Counted from the stretch's first letter, positions 19,773 through 29,088 are shown. The stretch: 64,000 nt of DNA from Afifellaceae bacterium (GCA_028281235.1 JANQKG010000014.1:186001-250000); one strand, 5' to 3'. Program-made: numbers and translations. Notes: generated from the sequence alone by a model not told the origin.

Positions 19773-21146
19773 TCAGGTTGCGCCGTCGTCTGTGCCTCGC
19801 GGCAGATAAATGCCGTCCCCGGGCTTGTTGACGACCGCATCCCCCGTCCAGGCGAGGCGGCCGCGAAGATAGGTGCGCACAACGCGACCGCTGAAACGAC
19901 GGCCATCGTACGGGCTCCATCTGAGCTCGTCATTAGCCTTGCTCGCATCCCATACGTTGTCACCCTCAGCATAGACGGTCAGGTCGGCATCCGCCCCGAC
20001 CGCGATGCAGCCCTTGCGTGGCCACAGACCGAAGAATCGGGCGGGCGCCTCGCACAACATCCGAACGGTCATTCGATCCGCGTCCAGCCCACGCGCCGCC
20101 GCGCCGGTGTGGAAAGCCGGCAGCAACGTCTCAAGGCCGGGCACGCCGGCGCCGGCGTCAAAGATCGAAGCGGTCCGCTTGTTGTCGACGGGCCAGCTGG
20201 AATGGTCGGAACTCACGAAGGCCGCCCTGCCCTCGCGAACGACATCCCACAGCTCGTCGCGCCGACCGGGCCGAATGGGCGGATTGACCTTCATCAGGGC
20301 CCCGAGCTCAGCGCCGTCATCCTCCGGGTCGAACCAGAGATAGTGCACGCAAAGCTCGCCTGTGGCGCGATGCCCGCGCGCCCTGCTCTGTTCCACAAGG
20401 TCGAAGCCGGACGCCGTTGTCAGGTGCACGATGTGAGCATGCGCCTGGGCGGCCGCTCCCAACTCCAGAAAATGCGCCGTCGCCGAAAGCTCGGCCGCTT
20501 CCGGGCGGCTTTCCGAATGCGCTTCAATGCCGTCACGGCCGGCAGCCCGACAGGCGGCAATGGCCGCAAGCACGACTTCCTGATCCTCATTGTGAACGCC
20601 AAGCGGAATGTCCGTTGGCGCAAGCGCCTGCATGAGCGCAAAGGCTTGATTCGCCGGAATGCGCGGGAAACGGACCGGATGGCTTTCAAAATACGAGATC
20701 TTGAACGCCACAATGCCCGCCGCGATCAGGCGGTCGACCTCATCGAGCGATTGGTCGGGCATCACAGTGCCGTAAAGGGCCACATCGCAATGCGCGAGGT
20801 CCGAGATCACCTTTAGCTTGGCGTGAAGGCGTATCTCGTCGAAGAGCGGCTCGGGATTGTCATAGGGCATGTCGACAATGGTCGTCACACCGCCCGCGAC
20901 AGCCGATCGCGTCGTCGATTCAATGCCGGCAAGACCGCCATAGCTTGCGGCGTGCGTCTGCCCGTCGATGACACCCGGCAGGACCAGATCGTCCCCGGCG
21001 TCGAAGCGTTCGCGCGCGTCAGGGGGATTGCCCCGGCCCAAGGCCGCGATGCGCCCGCCCTCAACGCTCAGCCAGCCCCCGCGAAGGATGCCCTCAGGAA
21101 GCGCAAGCCGGCCTGTGACAACGAGGTCCGCGGTCAAGCCGCGCAC
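19773..21146 (-). CDS. Hydantoinase/allantoinase-like amidohydrolase
   Basis: A 457-residue cyclic amidohydrolase (dihydropyrimidinase, hydantoinase, allantoinase family) that would open a cyclic ureide or imide ring. The metal-site elements are the carbamylated-lysine candidate Lys149 (AFKIS), His185 (VHNED), His238/His241 (AHIVHLTT) and Asp314 (SSDHSS). The N-terminal metal motif, normally DxHxH, reads D61-G-Q-T-H65, so the first histidine is glutamine. That could weaken or change metal binding. It overlaps the racemase gene by 13 bases, giving a hydantoinase plus hydantoin-racemase pair as in hydantoin-using bacteria. Confidence 0.88.
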   Translation of the reverse strand: MRGLTADLVVTGRLALPEGILRGGWLSVEGGRIAALGRGNPPDARERFDAGDDLVLPGVIDGQTHAASYGGLAGIESTTRSAVAGGVTTIVDMPYDNPEPLFDEIRLHAKLKVISDLAHCDVALYGTVMPDQSLDEVDRLIAAGIVAFKISYFESHPVRFPRIPANQAFALMQALAPTDIPLGVHNEDQEVVLAAIAACRAAGRDGIEAHSESRPEAAELSATAHFLELGAAAQAHAHIVHLTTASGFDLVEQSRARGHRATGELCVHYLWFDPEDDGAELGALMKVNPPIRPGRRDELWDVVREGRAAFVSSDHSSWPVDNKRTASIFDAGAGVPGLETLLPAFHTGAAARGLDADRMTVRMLCEAPARFFGLWPRKGCIAVGADADLTVYAEGDNVWDASKANDELRWSPYDGRRFSGRVVRTYLRGRLAWTGDAVVNKPGDGIYLPRGTDDGAT

Positions 21147-21796
21147 CGATTATAATCAAGCGTCAGCATTGACGCCGCCGACACTGCTCCCGCCTGAACG
21201 GGATCCACAACAGGAATACCGAGCGCCGCCTCAACCTCTGGGCGATGCTGCCCCATTCCCGCACAGCCGAGCACAAGCGCATCGGCGCCGTCCTCGTCGC
21301 GGAGCAAACGACCGACAGCCGCTACCGCTTCGACAACTCTTTCACCTGACAACTCCGCAACCCCAAGCCCCAACGCTCGGTCACCGGCAAGGCGCGACGA
21401 CAAGCCAAGTTTCTCGATGTGGCGTGCGTGCCGGGGGATGGAGCTTTCCAAGATCGAAACGACACCGAATCGACCTCCAAAACCTAAAGCTGCCAAATAC
21501 CCGGCCTCTCCGATGCCGATGACCGGACACGCCGAAACCTGCCGCGCCTCCGCAACACCGGGGTCGGAAAAGCAGGCGATCACATAGGCTCCCGCCGTCT
21601 CAGCGGCGACCCTCTTGACGACCAAGGGCTCCGCACTGTCAATGTCAGCCTGCCGCTCGATGGCGCTCGGCGCCTCGGCGATGGTCACGCAGCGTATCGT
21701 GTGGGTTGTGCCGGCGCGCACCAGATCGAGACATGCATCCATTGATCGCGTGACAGCTTCGGAGCTGTTGGGATTGATCACGAGGATGTCGGACAA
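21134..21796 (-). CDS. Asp/Glu/hydantoin racemase family protein
   Basis: A 220-residue racemase of the Asp/Glu/hydantoin family. The N-terminal ILVINPNSS and the two catalytic cysteines Cys75 (ACFSDPG) and Cys178 (LGCAGM) are typical of hydantoin racemase (HyuA/HyuE type) and maleate isomerase relatives. With the hydantoinase-like gene downstream it probably racemises a 5-substituted hydantoin or a related cyclic or amino-acid compound. The start is divergent from the GntR gene across a 154-base control region carrying operator B. Confidence 0.87.
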   Translation of the reverse strand: MSDILVINPNSSEAVTRSMDACLDLVRAGTTHTIRCVTIAEAPSAIERQADIDSAEPLVVKRVAAETAGAYVIACFSDPGVAEARQVSACPVIGIGEAGYLAALGFGGRFGVVSILESSIPRHARHIEKLGLSSRLAGDRALGLGVAELSGERVVEAVAAVGRLLRDEDGADALVLGCAGMGQHRPEVEAALGIPVVDPVQAGAVSAASMLTLDYNRCAA

Positions 21797-21832
21797 AGAC
21801 GTGTATCTCCGCGATTTGCGCCGCCGGCCGTT

Positions 21833-21842
21833 TGGTATATTA
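21833..21842. promoter_or_regulatory. Putative GntR operator B (autoregulatory)
   Basis: TGGTATATTA matches TGATATATCA at 8 of 10 positions. It lies within a longer imperfect dyad, TTGG...CCAA, at 21832-21855. It sits between the divergent racemase and GntR genes and could control both. Confidence 0.55.
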
Positions 21843-21950
21843 GGTAGTATTCCAATTCCGACATGCCGTCAAATCAGGCGGCGGTCGAATTGGTGAAGCG
21901 CCGTGGCGGGCTACGCCCCGGTACAAAGGCCATATTGCGAGGAGCGAGCG

Positions 21951-22688
21951 GTGATCGTTGCGGACAAAAAAGGCCGGAAGGCATCGCCTTCCAAGGCGCG
22001 ATCGGCACCGAAGAAAGCCTCGTCCAAGGCGCCGTCCATGACGGATCAGGCGCATAAGGTGATCAGACACGAGATCATCACATGCAAATTGCCGCCTGGC
22101 CTTGAGATCTCCGAGCAGGAATTCGCTCAACGGTTGGGGATCAGCAAGACGCCTGTCCGCGAGGCCCTGGCCCGCTTGGCTCTGGAAGGGCTGGTGGAAA
22201 CATATCCGCGCCGCGGCTACCGGATCACGCCAGTTGCTGTGCGGGACATCAACGACCTCTTTGCCGTCCGCGGCGCCCTGGAGGGCGTAGCAACCGAACT
22301 GGCGACGGAGCGCATGCCCGATGATGAAATCGCGGCTCTGGAAGCTCTTGCGGAAGCCAATTACACGCCCGGCGAATCCACGAGCGTCGATGCCTTCGTG
22401 ACGGCCAACCTTCAGTTCCACTCAGCGATCGCCAAAGGCTCGGGCGTGACCCGTCTGGCTAACATGGTGATTGCTCATCTGGAGGAGGCGACGCGTCTCT
22501 TCTACATGGGCGTGAACGTCCGCGACGTGAATCCGGAGACCAACGAGGACCACCGCCAGATCGTCGCGCTTATGAAGAGTCGAGACGGCGAAGAAGCACG
22601 CCGCGCCATGCTTCATCACAACGAAAACACCAGACGCGGTCTTCTGGCTTCGCTGGTGTCGGACCGCCAGTCGAGCCTGCAATTGTGA
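21951..22688 (+). CDS. GntR-family (FCD) transcriptional regulator of the catabolic island
   Basis: A 245-residue GntR/FadR-subfamily regulator. The winged helix (FAQRLGISKTPVREALARLA) is followed by an all-helical FCD effector domain with the metal-site histidines in NLQFHSAI, EDHRQI and MLHHNE. I chose GTG 21951 because GAGGAG precedes it at proper spacing; the ATG at 21903 lacks a site. The N-terminus is Lys/Ala-rich. It is the only regulator gene in the 18-49 kb island, and TGATATATCA-like palindromes precede all its transcription units. It is therefore the probable master repressor, inactivated by a carboxylate pathway intermediate. Confidence 0.9.
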   Translation: MIVADKKGRKASPSKARSAPKKASSKAPSMTDQAHKVIRHEIITCKLPPGLEISEQEFAQRLGISKTPVREALARLALEGLVETYPRRGYRITPVAVRDINDLFAVRGALEGVATELATERMPDDEIAALEALAEANYTPGESTSVDAFVTANLQFHSAIAKGSGVTRLANMVIAHLEEATRLFYMGVNVRDVNPETNEDHRQIVALMKSRDGEEARRAMLHHNENTRRGLLASLVSDRQSSLQL

Positions 22689-22730
22689 CGGCGGGGCCGG
22701 GCGATCGCTGCGGAGGAGCAAGGACGAAGC

Positions 22731-23096
22731 ATGGGTGATAAAATCGCATGGGCACGGCAGGAGGACGTACCGAAGGTCTGGGTGCACCAGGACCTGGAAT
22801 ACAGCCACCGCCTCATCAATTCGTACGATCAGGGCTGCTCGTTCTCCTTTCACATCACCACCTACGAGCCGCATTTCGATACGATCGTGGAAGGTGACGG
22901 CGTACACGAAGTGGTGCTCTATTGCTTGCACGGCTGGTCTGAACAGACCGACCTCTCGGACGGACGCAGCCGCACGTTCAAGCCGGGCGATGCGATGTAC
23001 CTGCCCGTGAACTATCGCTACCGCCACGTCATCGGCGATGGCGGTCTCGTCGTGGCGGTCTGCTGCACGCCGTCGCGGCAACCCGGAGAGGTCTGA
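22731..23096 (+). CDS. Small cupin-domain protein
   Basis: A 121-residue single-domain cupin. The sequence FKPGDAMYLPVNYRYRHVIG fits the second conserved cupin motif (PG...P...H), and EGDGVHEVVLYCL occupies the first region. A clear GGAGG ribosome-binding site precedes ATG 22731. It follows the GntR gene by 42 bases and is probably co-transcribed. The ectoine-synthase-like or ureidoglycolate-lyase-like cupins are possible relatives, but no specific reaction can be assigned. The cytoplasm is the likely site, as there is no signal peptide. Confidence 0.75.
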   Translation: MGDKIAWARQEDVPKVWVHQDLEYSHRLINSYDQGCSFSFHITTYEPHFDTIVEGDGVHEVVLYCLHGWSEQTDLSDGRSRTFKPGDAMYLPVNYRYRHVIGDGGLVVAVCCTPSRQPGEV

Positions 23097-23121
23097 CCGC
23101 GACCGCTCCTGAGCCGACGCG

Positions 23122-24645
23122 TCAAGTGACGTTGGCGAGAAACGCCGCGAAGCGCGGAGGCGGATCGCTCAGCGCGATGTCGACCGGCTGGTCCATGACG
23201 ACACGGCCGTCCTCCATGAAGACGATCCGATCCGCCGCTTGGCGCGCGAATCCCACTTCGTGCGTCACGACCACCATGGTGACGCCGCTTTTCGTCAGAT
23301 CAACCATGACGTTCAGCACGTCATTGACGGTCTCCGGATCAAGCGCCGATGTCGGTTCGTCGAAGAGCAGCGCGACGGGGTCCATGGACATCGCCCGGGC
23401 AATCGCCACACGCTGGCGCTGGCCGCCCGACAGCTCAACCGGAAACGCCCGCGCCTTGTCAGCAAGCCCGACATCGGCCAGCAACTTCTCCGCCGTCTTC
23501 AGGGCCTCGGCGCGGGGCCGCTTCTTCAGTTTGATCAGCCCGAGCGCGACATTCTCCCGTGCCTCATAAGTCGGGAACAACGCAAAGTTCTGGAACACCA
23601 TACCCATGCGTCCGCGTATGCCATCGATCTCTCGCTCGCCGCGCCGTTCGCCTCGCACCCCAAACGGAATGCTCTCCCCGGCGATGCGGACATCGCCATG
23701 ATCGGGCGGCTCGATCCAATTCAGTGCGCGCAGCAGCGTGCTCTTGCCGGATCCGGAGGGGCCGAGGATCACCACGATTTCACCTTGGCGGACAGTCAGG
23801 TCGGCGTTTTCCAATGCCACGATCGCGCCGAAGCGACGTGACAAGCCGCGCGCTTCGATGACCGGTTTGCGATCCGCCTTGGCGTGGTGACGCGGCGCAG
23901 CCGGCAAGACTGAAGCCGCATCTGCCGAAGCCGCAGCTTGCAACGGTGCAGCAGAGCGACGCACCGGCTCTGAATCGTCGCGATCCTTCAAGGCAATCCG
24001 CGCTTCGATCCGGCTCTGTATCAGCGTCCAGGCGCTGATCAGCACCAGGTACCAGACCGATGCGGCAAGATAGACTTCCAGCGGCCGTGTCGTCGACTGC
24101 GAGAGCTGCTGGGACACACGCAGCAACTCGGCAAAGGAGATCGTCGCAAGCAGCGACGTCGCCTTGATCATGTAGCTGAAATTGTTGCCGAGCGGCGGCA
24201 GGATCATGCGCATCGCCTGGGGCAGCACGACAGTAAGAAACCCTTGCCAGGATCGCAGTCCGAGCGATGCGGCAGCCTCGCGCTGCTGCTGCGGCACGGA
24301 CATCAGGCCAGAACGAACGATGTCGGCCATGCGGGCGCCTTCGTTGATCCCCAGCGCCAAAAGGCCCGTCGTCACGAGATCAAGCCGCACTCCCATCTGC
24401 GGGAGTGCTGCGAAGAAGAACAGAATCTGCGCCAGCAGCGGCGTGCCCTTAAAGACCCACAGATAGAACCATGCCGGCCACGACAGGAGACGGTTCGTCG
24501 ACATCAGCATCGGGCCGACTGCCAGGCCGATTCCTGTACCGATGGCCTGCGATGCGGTCGCCACCCAGATCGTCACCCACATCGCCCCAATGAGAAGCGG
24601 CGATGTGACGAACCCCCACCACAGTGATAGGTCGAAGCCGGTCAT
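23122..24645 (-). CDS. Amino-acid ABC transporter permease fused to ATPase
   Basis: A 507-residue fusion. Residues 1-215 form a HisM/GlnP-type permease (EAA loop EAAASLGLRSWQGFLTVVLP). An Ala/His-rich linker follows at about 215-260. Residues 261-507 form a GlnQ-type ATPase (Walker A GPSGSGKST, signature [25 protein letters not shown]). Permease and ATPase are normally separate chains, although this fusion recurs in some proteobacteria. Together with the single permease (25796-26494) and binding protein (26574-27416) encoded upstream it makes a complete importer. The start overlaps the stop of the DapB-like gene (ATGA). Confidence 0.9.
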   Translation of the reverse strand: MTGFDLSLWWGFVTSPLLIGAMWVTIWVATASQAIGTGIGLAVGPMLMSTNRLLSWPAWFYLWVFKGTPLLAQILFFFAALPQMGVRLDLVTTGLLALGINEGARMADIVRSGLMSVPQQQREAAASLGLRSWQGFLTVVLPQAMRMILPPLGNNFSYMIKATSLLATISFAELLRVSQQLSQSTTRPLEVYLAASVWYLVLISAWTLIQSRIEARIALKDRDDSEPVRRSAAPLQAAASADAASVLPAAPRHHAKADRKPVIEARGLSRRFGAIVALENADLTVRQGEIVVILGPSGSGKSTLLRALNWIEPPDHGDVRIAGESIPFGVRGERRGEREIDGIRGRMGMVFQNFALFPTYEARENVALGLIKLKKRPRAEALKTAEKLLADVGLADKARAFPVELSGGQRQRVAIARAMSMDPVALLFDEPTSALDPETVNDVLNVMVDLTKSGVTMVVVTHEVGFARQAADRIVFMEDGRVVMDQPVDIALSDPPPRFAAFLANVT

Positions 24646-25754
24646 ACGGATGCAGCGTTATTGACCGATCGCACGGGGATCGTGCCGGGCGCCGATGGTC
24701 GGGAAGGGTCCACCTGCACCCGCCTTGGTGTTCGCCGGGCGCTGCCGACGGGCAGGTCAAGGAGGTTCACCAGGCCGGGCGGCGCAGCGACAACATCGGC
24801 CGCCAGCGCGGCAACGATGTTGGCCGCTCCGAACAAGGACTCAAAGGCCGGACGCACAATCATGCGAATCGGCATCGCGCCCTCAATCTCGATGTGATCG
24901 GCCTCTTCCAGGCCGAACCGTTCCGGTTGGTAATACATGCACAACTCGGTCGTGATCACCGGCTCACCGCCGCGCGATCCGTAGGCCTTCTGGGTGATCC
25001 CGATCACGTGCCCCGGCGGCAGCACACCAAGCGTCGGGTCGCCGCTGTCGACTGGGAAGTCGGCCGTCTCGACATCCCAGCTTTCACCGATCAGATCGAT
25101 CGTCAGCCCCAGATACTCCGCCAGCAGCGCCACCGATTCCGGCGCCCCCATGTGGCCAACGATCGTGCCGGCCGCGGCCTGCTCACGGAACACATCCGGA
25201 AGCAAGCCGTAGCCGACATGCTCAATATCGCCAGGCCCCGTGCCGGTCACATCGATCGTGCGCCGAATAGCGATGGATGTCACCGCGCTTGTGGCGCGCG
25301 CCAGCACCAGCGGCACTGCATCATAGGTGAAGCCCGGATTGATGCCGGCGCCGGATATCGTGACACCGTGCGTCTTGGCGACCGCATCGAGGCGCTGGGC
25401 AAACGCCGGGAACCGGAACGCCGGGTAGAACATCGCCTCAGAGGCTGAGAGCACGTTCAAGCCCGCGCGCAACGGCTCGGCGAGTTGCTCCTCGATCCGT
25501 TCAGGCCGCGACTCCGTCATGTGTATCAGCACGTCGGCCGACCGTTCCAGCCCAGCGAGACATGCAGCAAGATCGGGTGCGACAACGCGATCGCCAAAAC
25601 GCCGGTACGGCACGAGATCGCCGACGCGTCGGCCGGCCTTCTCCGGATCGTGGTCGACCACACCGGTCACGTTCAGCGTCGGGTAGTCGCCCTCCAGGAC
25701 ACGAAGAAGACGCCCGCCAAGCGCGCCCAAGCCAAAGATCACGAGATCGGTCAT
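24642..25754 (-). CDS. DapB-like NAD(P)-dependent dehydrogenase
   Basis: A 370-residue cytoplasmic enzyme with the N-terminal Rossmann motif GLGALGG (residues 8-14) and the layout of dihydrodipicolinate-reductase-like dehydrogenases, such as 2,4-diaminopentanoate dehydrogenase of ornithine fermentation (ISGAGINPGF and ITTELCMYY segments). Such enzymes deaminate or reduce amino-acid intermediates. It is too long and divergent for lysine-pathway DapB (about 270). It sits between the two membrane genes of one amino-acid importer, so its substrate is probably the imported compound or its first product. Confidence 0.75.
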   Translation of the reverse strand: MTDLVIFGLGALGGRLLRVLEGDYPTLNVTGVVDHDPEKAGRRVGDLVPYRRFGDRVVAPDLAACLAGLERSADVLIHMTESRPERIEEQLAEPLRAGLNVLSASEAMFYPAFRFPAFAQRLDAVAKTHGVTISGAGINPGFTYDAVPLVLARATSAVTSIAIRRTIDVTGTGPGDIEHVGYGLLPDVFREQAAAGTIVGHMGAPESVALLAEYLGLTIDLIGESWDVETADFPVDSGDPTLGVLPPGHVIGITQKAYGSRGGEPVITTELCMYYQPERFGLEEADHIEIEGAMPIRMIVRPAFESLFGAANIVAALAADVVAAPPGLVNLLDLPVGSARRTPRRVQVDPSRPSAPGTIPVRSVNNAASV

Positions 25755-25795
25755 CGGTTTTGCTTTGTCCTGCCTGTGTTAGCCGCGCGCAATCC

Positions 25796-26494
25796 TCAGC
25801 GCCCCGCGTTTGCGCGCGCGTCGGCGCGCGGCGCCGCGCCACGTGCTGCGACCCGCTCAAGCCACGCCTGAACGAAGAGCCATGCCGTGTACATGATGAG
25901 GTAGTAGACCGCGGCGACCGAATAGAGCTCGATGACGCGATACGTTTCGTTGATGGCGATGCGTGTGACCCGCAAGAGCTCTTCAAACGAAATGACCGAC
26001 AGCAGCGCCGTCGTTCGCATCATCGACGCGAACTCGTTGCCGAACGGCGGCAAAATAACTCTGAGCGCCTGCGGCAGGATTACGTAACGCATCGCTTGCA
26101 GCCGGCTGAAGCCCATCGCCCGCGCCGCCTGCATCTGGTCCGGATTGATCGACTGAATGCCGGCGCGAATGATCTCCGCCATATAGGAAGCAGCATAAAG
26201 GCCGAGCCCGATGAGCCCCGCCTGCAGCACCGACAGTCTGATCCCGAGTTGAGGCAGACCAAAGAAAAGCAGGAAGAGCTGAACGAGCGGCGGCGTGCCG
26301 CGCCAGATCCAGATATAGGTCGCGGCGATCCACCGGAGAGCGGAGAACCGCGACAGGCTGAACAAGGCCAGCACCAATCCGATGATGACGCCGATACCCT
26401 GGGCGGCGATCGCGATCAGAAGGGTGACGATCGCCGCTATCGCAAAACGGCTCTGAAAAAGGTACTCGACAAAAACATCAACGGAGAAGTTCAT
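25796..26494 (-). CDS. Amino-acid ABC transporter permease
   Basis: A 232-residue HisM/GlnP-type permease with the first membrane span near residues 15-40. The EAA loop reads QAARAMGFSRLQAMRYVILP. It supplies the second membrane subunit for the importer that includes the permease-ATPase fusion at 23122-24645 and the binding protein at 26574-27416. The gene order is binding protein, permease, DapB-like enzyme, fusion. The C-terminus carries an Arg/Ala-rich tail after the last membrane span. Confidence 0.9.
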   Translation of the reverse strand: MNFSVDVFVEYLFQSRFAIAAIVTLLIAIAAQGIGVIIGLVLALFSLSRFSALRWIAATYIWIWRGTPPLVQLFLLFFGLPQLGIRLSVLQAGLIGLGLYAASYMAEIIRAGIQSINPDQMQAARAMGFSRLQAMRYVILPQALRVILPPFGNEFASMMRTTALLSVISFEELLRVTRIAINETYRVIELYSVAAVYYLIMYTAWLFVQAWLERVAARGAAPRADARANAGR

Positions 26495-26573
26495 CGGCCC
26501 TCACCGAACAAGGATACACTTTAAGTACCCGCTGCCGGCGCGTCCCGACTCAACTTGTGGAGCTTAGGCCTTT

Positions 26574-27416
26574 TTACCCCGGATTGAGAACGAATTCCGG
26601 CACTCCAGCGACGCCCCACTTTTCAACGATCTTCTCGTAAGAACCGTCGGCGCGCATCTCTTCAAGTGCCGCAAGAATCGCTTCCGCCAACTCGGTGTTC
26701 TCCTTCAGCGTCGCGATCGCCAAGCGGTTCGCCTTGTTGCCGGTGAACGCCATCTCAAACGGGCCACCGCTCGTATTGATGTAGAAGGCCGCCTGCGGAT
26801 CGTTGAGATAGCCGGCCTCGGCCTGCCCCGCGGCGACGGCCTGGATTGCCTCTGCGTTGGAATCGAAGGCCAGTATATTGATCGGATCAAGTCCCGCGGC
26901 TGCCATCCGGTCGCTGTTTGCCTGCAGATGCTTGTTGGTTGTGCCACCCGCAGCGACGGAAACCGTACGGCCAGCAAGGCCGTCAAAGCAAGCGTCGTAA
27001 GAGGCGTCGTTACCGATTTCGCCGTCACAGGCGATGCCGGCGGGGTTGCCTTCCGGCACCATCAACCCCTCTCCCCACTGCACATAAGCGATCATGTTCA
27101 TGATCTGCAGCCGTTCGGGATTGATGAAGATCGCCGTGCAGATGCCGTCAAAGCGCTTTGCCTGCAGGCCGGGAACCAAGCCCGGAAACGCCAGATTGGT
27201 CCAATCGATCTCAAGCTCCATGCGCTTGGCGACCTCGCCGCACATGTCGACATTGAGCCCGTCCTTTGTGCCGTCGGGCTTGATAAACTGGTTGGGCGCG
27301 GCGGCGAAGTCTGCAGCGAAGCTGACGGTACCCTCGCTCATGACGCCTTGCGCCGAAGCACTGTTGATCGACATGGCGGTCGCAATGACCACAAAAAGTG
27401 CTGCAGCCCGATTCAT
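26574..27416 (-). CDS. Amino-acid ABC transporter substrate-binding protein
   Basis: A 280-residue family-3 solute-binding protein with signal peptide MNRAAALFVVIATAMSINSASA. It shows the ligand-pocket layout of polar amino-acid binders (FAGICTAIFINPERLQIMNM region, AAGQAEAGYLNDP). It is first in the minus-strand operon encoding the importer and the DapB-like dehydrogenase. The putative operator C (27460-27469) is about 45 bases upstream of its start. The ligand is not predictable from sequence alone. Confidence 0.9.
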   Translation of the reverse strand: MNRAAALFVVIATAMSINSASAQGVMSEGTVSFAADFAAAPNQFIKPDGTKDGLNVDMCGEVAKRMELEIDWTNLAFPGLVPGLQAKRFDGICTAIFINPERLQIMNMIAYVQWGEGLMVPEGNPAGIACDGEIGNDASYDACFDGLAGRTVSVAAGGTTNKHLQANSDRMAAAGLDPINILAFDSNAEAIQAVAAGQAEAGYLNDPQAAFYINTSGGPFEMAFTGNKANRLAIATLKENTELAEAILAALEEMRADGSYEKIVEKWGVAGVPEFVLNPG

Positions 27417-27459
27417 AGGTCGATCTCCCGTTATCTATTGCAGACCATGATCTTTTACG

Positions 27460-27469
27460 TAATATATCA
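27460..27469. promoter_or_regulatory. Putative GntR operator C
   Basis: TAATATATCA matches TGATATATCA at 9 of 10 positions. Its reverse complement shares the 11 bases TGATATATTAC with site E at 38817. It lies between the divergent binding-protein and FAD-oxidoreductase genes and could serve both. Confidence 0.62.
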
Positions 27470-27628
27470 GTATCACGCTCTCTCTGTAATGCCCAGTCTT
27501 AAGAAGGATATTGGGCACGGCAGAACGGCCGACTCACCCTGCTACTCGGAGATGTGTTCTGTGGAATCGCGTGTCCGCGGCGCGCGACGAAGCAACCGCC
27601 GCTCCAGACTTATCGACGCTGAAGGAAG

Positions 27629-29059
27629 ATGACCACCGGCTCGGCCCACAGCACCCACGGCCCTGAAGTGCCGCTTCACAAGAGCGCTTCCGGCACAGCG
27701 AATGGCCTTGCGCAACCAAGATCGGGCGGCGCGTCGATCTGGGACCTGCTTCAGCGCGACCGTTCCGGTTTTCCGCGGCTGACGAAGGATATCGACGTCG
27801 ATCTTGCGGTCATCGGCGGAGGTCTTGTCGGCCTCACTACCGCGTTGGCGGCAACAGAGGCCGGACTGCGTGTCGCAATTGCTGAGAAGACGACCCTTGC
27901 GTCGGGCGCCAGCGGGCGAACGTCGGGCTTTGTCGCACCTTCGCTGCGGCCCCTCCCCGGCGGCAAGTCGCTGGACACGGCACTCGGGCCAGACCGTGCG
28001 CGCCGCTTCCGTGCTTTCGCAGCGCAATCCGGCTGCGCGGTCTTCAATCTGATCGACGGCCACAAGCTCAATGTGCCGACAGCGCGCGCCGGATGGATTG
28101 AAGCAGCCCATACGCCGGAGGCCCTCAACCGCTTGCGTCGCGATGCGGGTGACAGCGATCACGTGCTTTCAGCCGACGAGCTGCGCGAGGCCGCGGGCCT
28201 GGAAGGCTTCCACGGCGGCGTGATGCGCGCAAACAGCGGCGCCATCGATCCGAAAGCCTACGTGAATGAAATCGCCCGCGTCGCCGCAGCGGCCGGCGCA
28301 TACATCTTTGAGAATACGCCGATCGAAGCGCTGCATGTCGCAGCGGACGGACATGCCGAACTGCTCTCCCGCGGAGCGCGCATCCGCGCCGCCCATGTGG
28401 TTGTGGCGACGAACGGGGCGAGCCGCCTTCTGCCGCGCCTTGCCGCCGCATTGATGCCGGTGCGTGTGCACCAGGTCGTCACGGCGACGCTGCCGAAAGA
28501 GCTGCAAACTTTGATCCTCGGCGGCGGCCATGTGATCACCGACACCCGCCGCAACGCAATGGCGCTGCGCTGGACGCCCGACGGCCGCCTGCTGACGGGC
28601 GGATTGGTGTTGCCGTCCCTGAAGCCGGCAAACGCTGAGGCAGCCGCGTTCTACACCCGGCGGCTTGGGACGATCGCCGGTCCGGCGGCGGAGCGTGCCG
28701 GGCTGGCGCCCAAGCTCCTCAAATCGCAGCACATTTGGCACGGACAGATTGCAATGACCGGCACCGGATTGCCGTTGCTCTATGCGCCATCGCCCGCGGT
28801 GACCGCGCTTGTCGCCTGTAACGGGCGGGGGATCGCGCTTGGAACCGCACTTGGCACTGCACTTGGCGAGACGATCGCTGACGGCGTGAAGCGGGGTACT
28901 GGGCAGATCGATCTAAGCACCCTACCCCTGCCAGTGACGGAACCGCGGCCGCAGCTACGGCGATATTTTTCCGGCTTCGGCGCGCGGTGGCGCACGGCGC
29001 TTGCGGAGGTCCTCGACCGGCGTGACGCCAGGCAGGCGGCCACGCCTCCCGGCACGTAA
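27629..29059 (+). CDS. FAD-dependent oxidoreductase (DAO family, PuuB-like)
   Basis: A 476-residue flavoprotein of the D-amino-acid-oxidase family. The FAD-binding motif VIGGGLVGL is at residues 61-69, and the organisation resembles gamma-glutamylputrescine oxidase PuuB (an N-terminal extension, the ASGRTSGFV loop and a C-terminal GRGIALGTALG segment). It should oxidise a secondary or primary amine to an imine, which hydrolyses to an aldehyde or keto-acid. It is co-directional with the creatininase-like gene 29 bases on and divergent from the importer operon across operator C. Confidence 0.85.
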   Translation: MTTGSAHSTHGPEVPLHKSASGTANGLAQPRSGGASIWDLLQRDRSGFPRLTKDIDVDLAVIGGGLVGLTTALAATEAGLRVAIAEKTTLASGASGRTSGFVAPSLRPLPGGKSLDTALGPDRARRFRAFAAQSGCAVFNLIDGHKLNVPTARAGWIEAAHTPEALNRLRRDAGDSDHVLSADELREAAGLEGFHGGVMRANSGAIDPKAYVNEIARVAAAAGAYIFENTPIEALHVAADGHAELLSRGARIRAAHVVVATNGASRLLPRLAAALMPVRVHQVVTATLPKELQTLILGGGHVITDTRRNAMALRWTPDGRLLTGGLVLPSLKPANAEAAAFYTRRLGTIAGPAAERAGLAPKLLKSQHIWHGQIAMTGTGLPLLYAPSPAVTALVACNGRGIALGTALGTALGETIADGVKRGTGQIDLSTLPLPVTEPRPQLRRYFSGFGARWRTALAEVLDRRDARQAATPPGT

Positions 29060-29088
29060 TCTGCTCAATCTCGCGAAAGGAAGAAGCG

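Noticed and set aside
19725-20816. Long plus-strand open frame (363 codons) opposite the hydantoinase-like gene
   Set aside because: Its composition is that of an antisense shadow in GC-rich DNA (Arg/His/Gly-rich, no recognisable domain), and the minus-strand protein has clear family motifs throughout.
25562-26524. 320-codon plus-strand open frame opposite the DapB-like and permease genes
   Set aside because: Very Arg-rich and crosses two genes on the opposite strand; a shadow.
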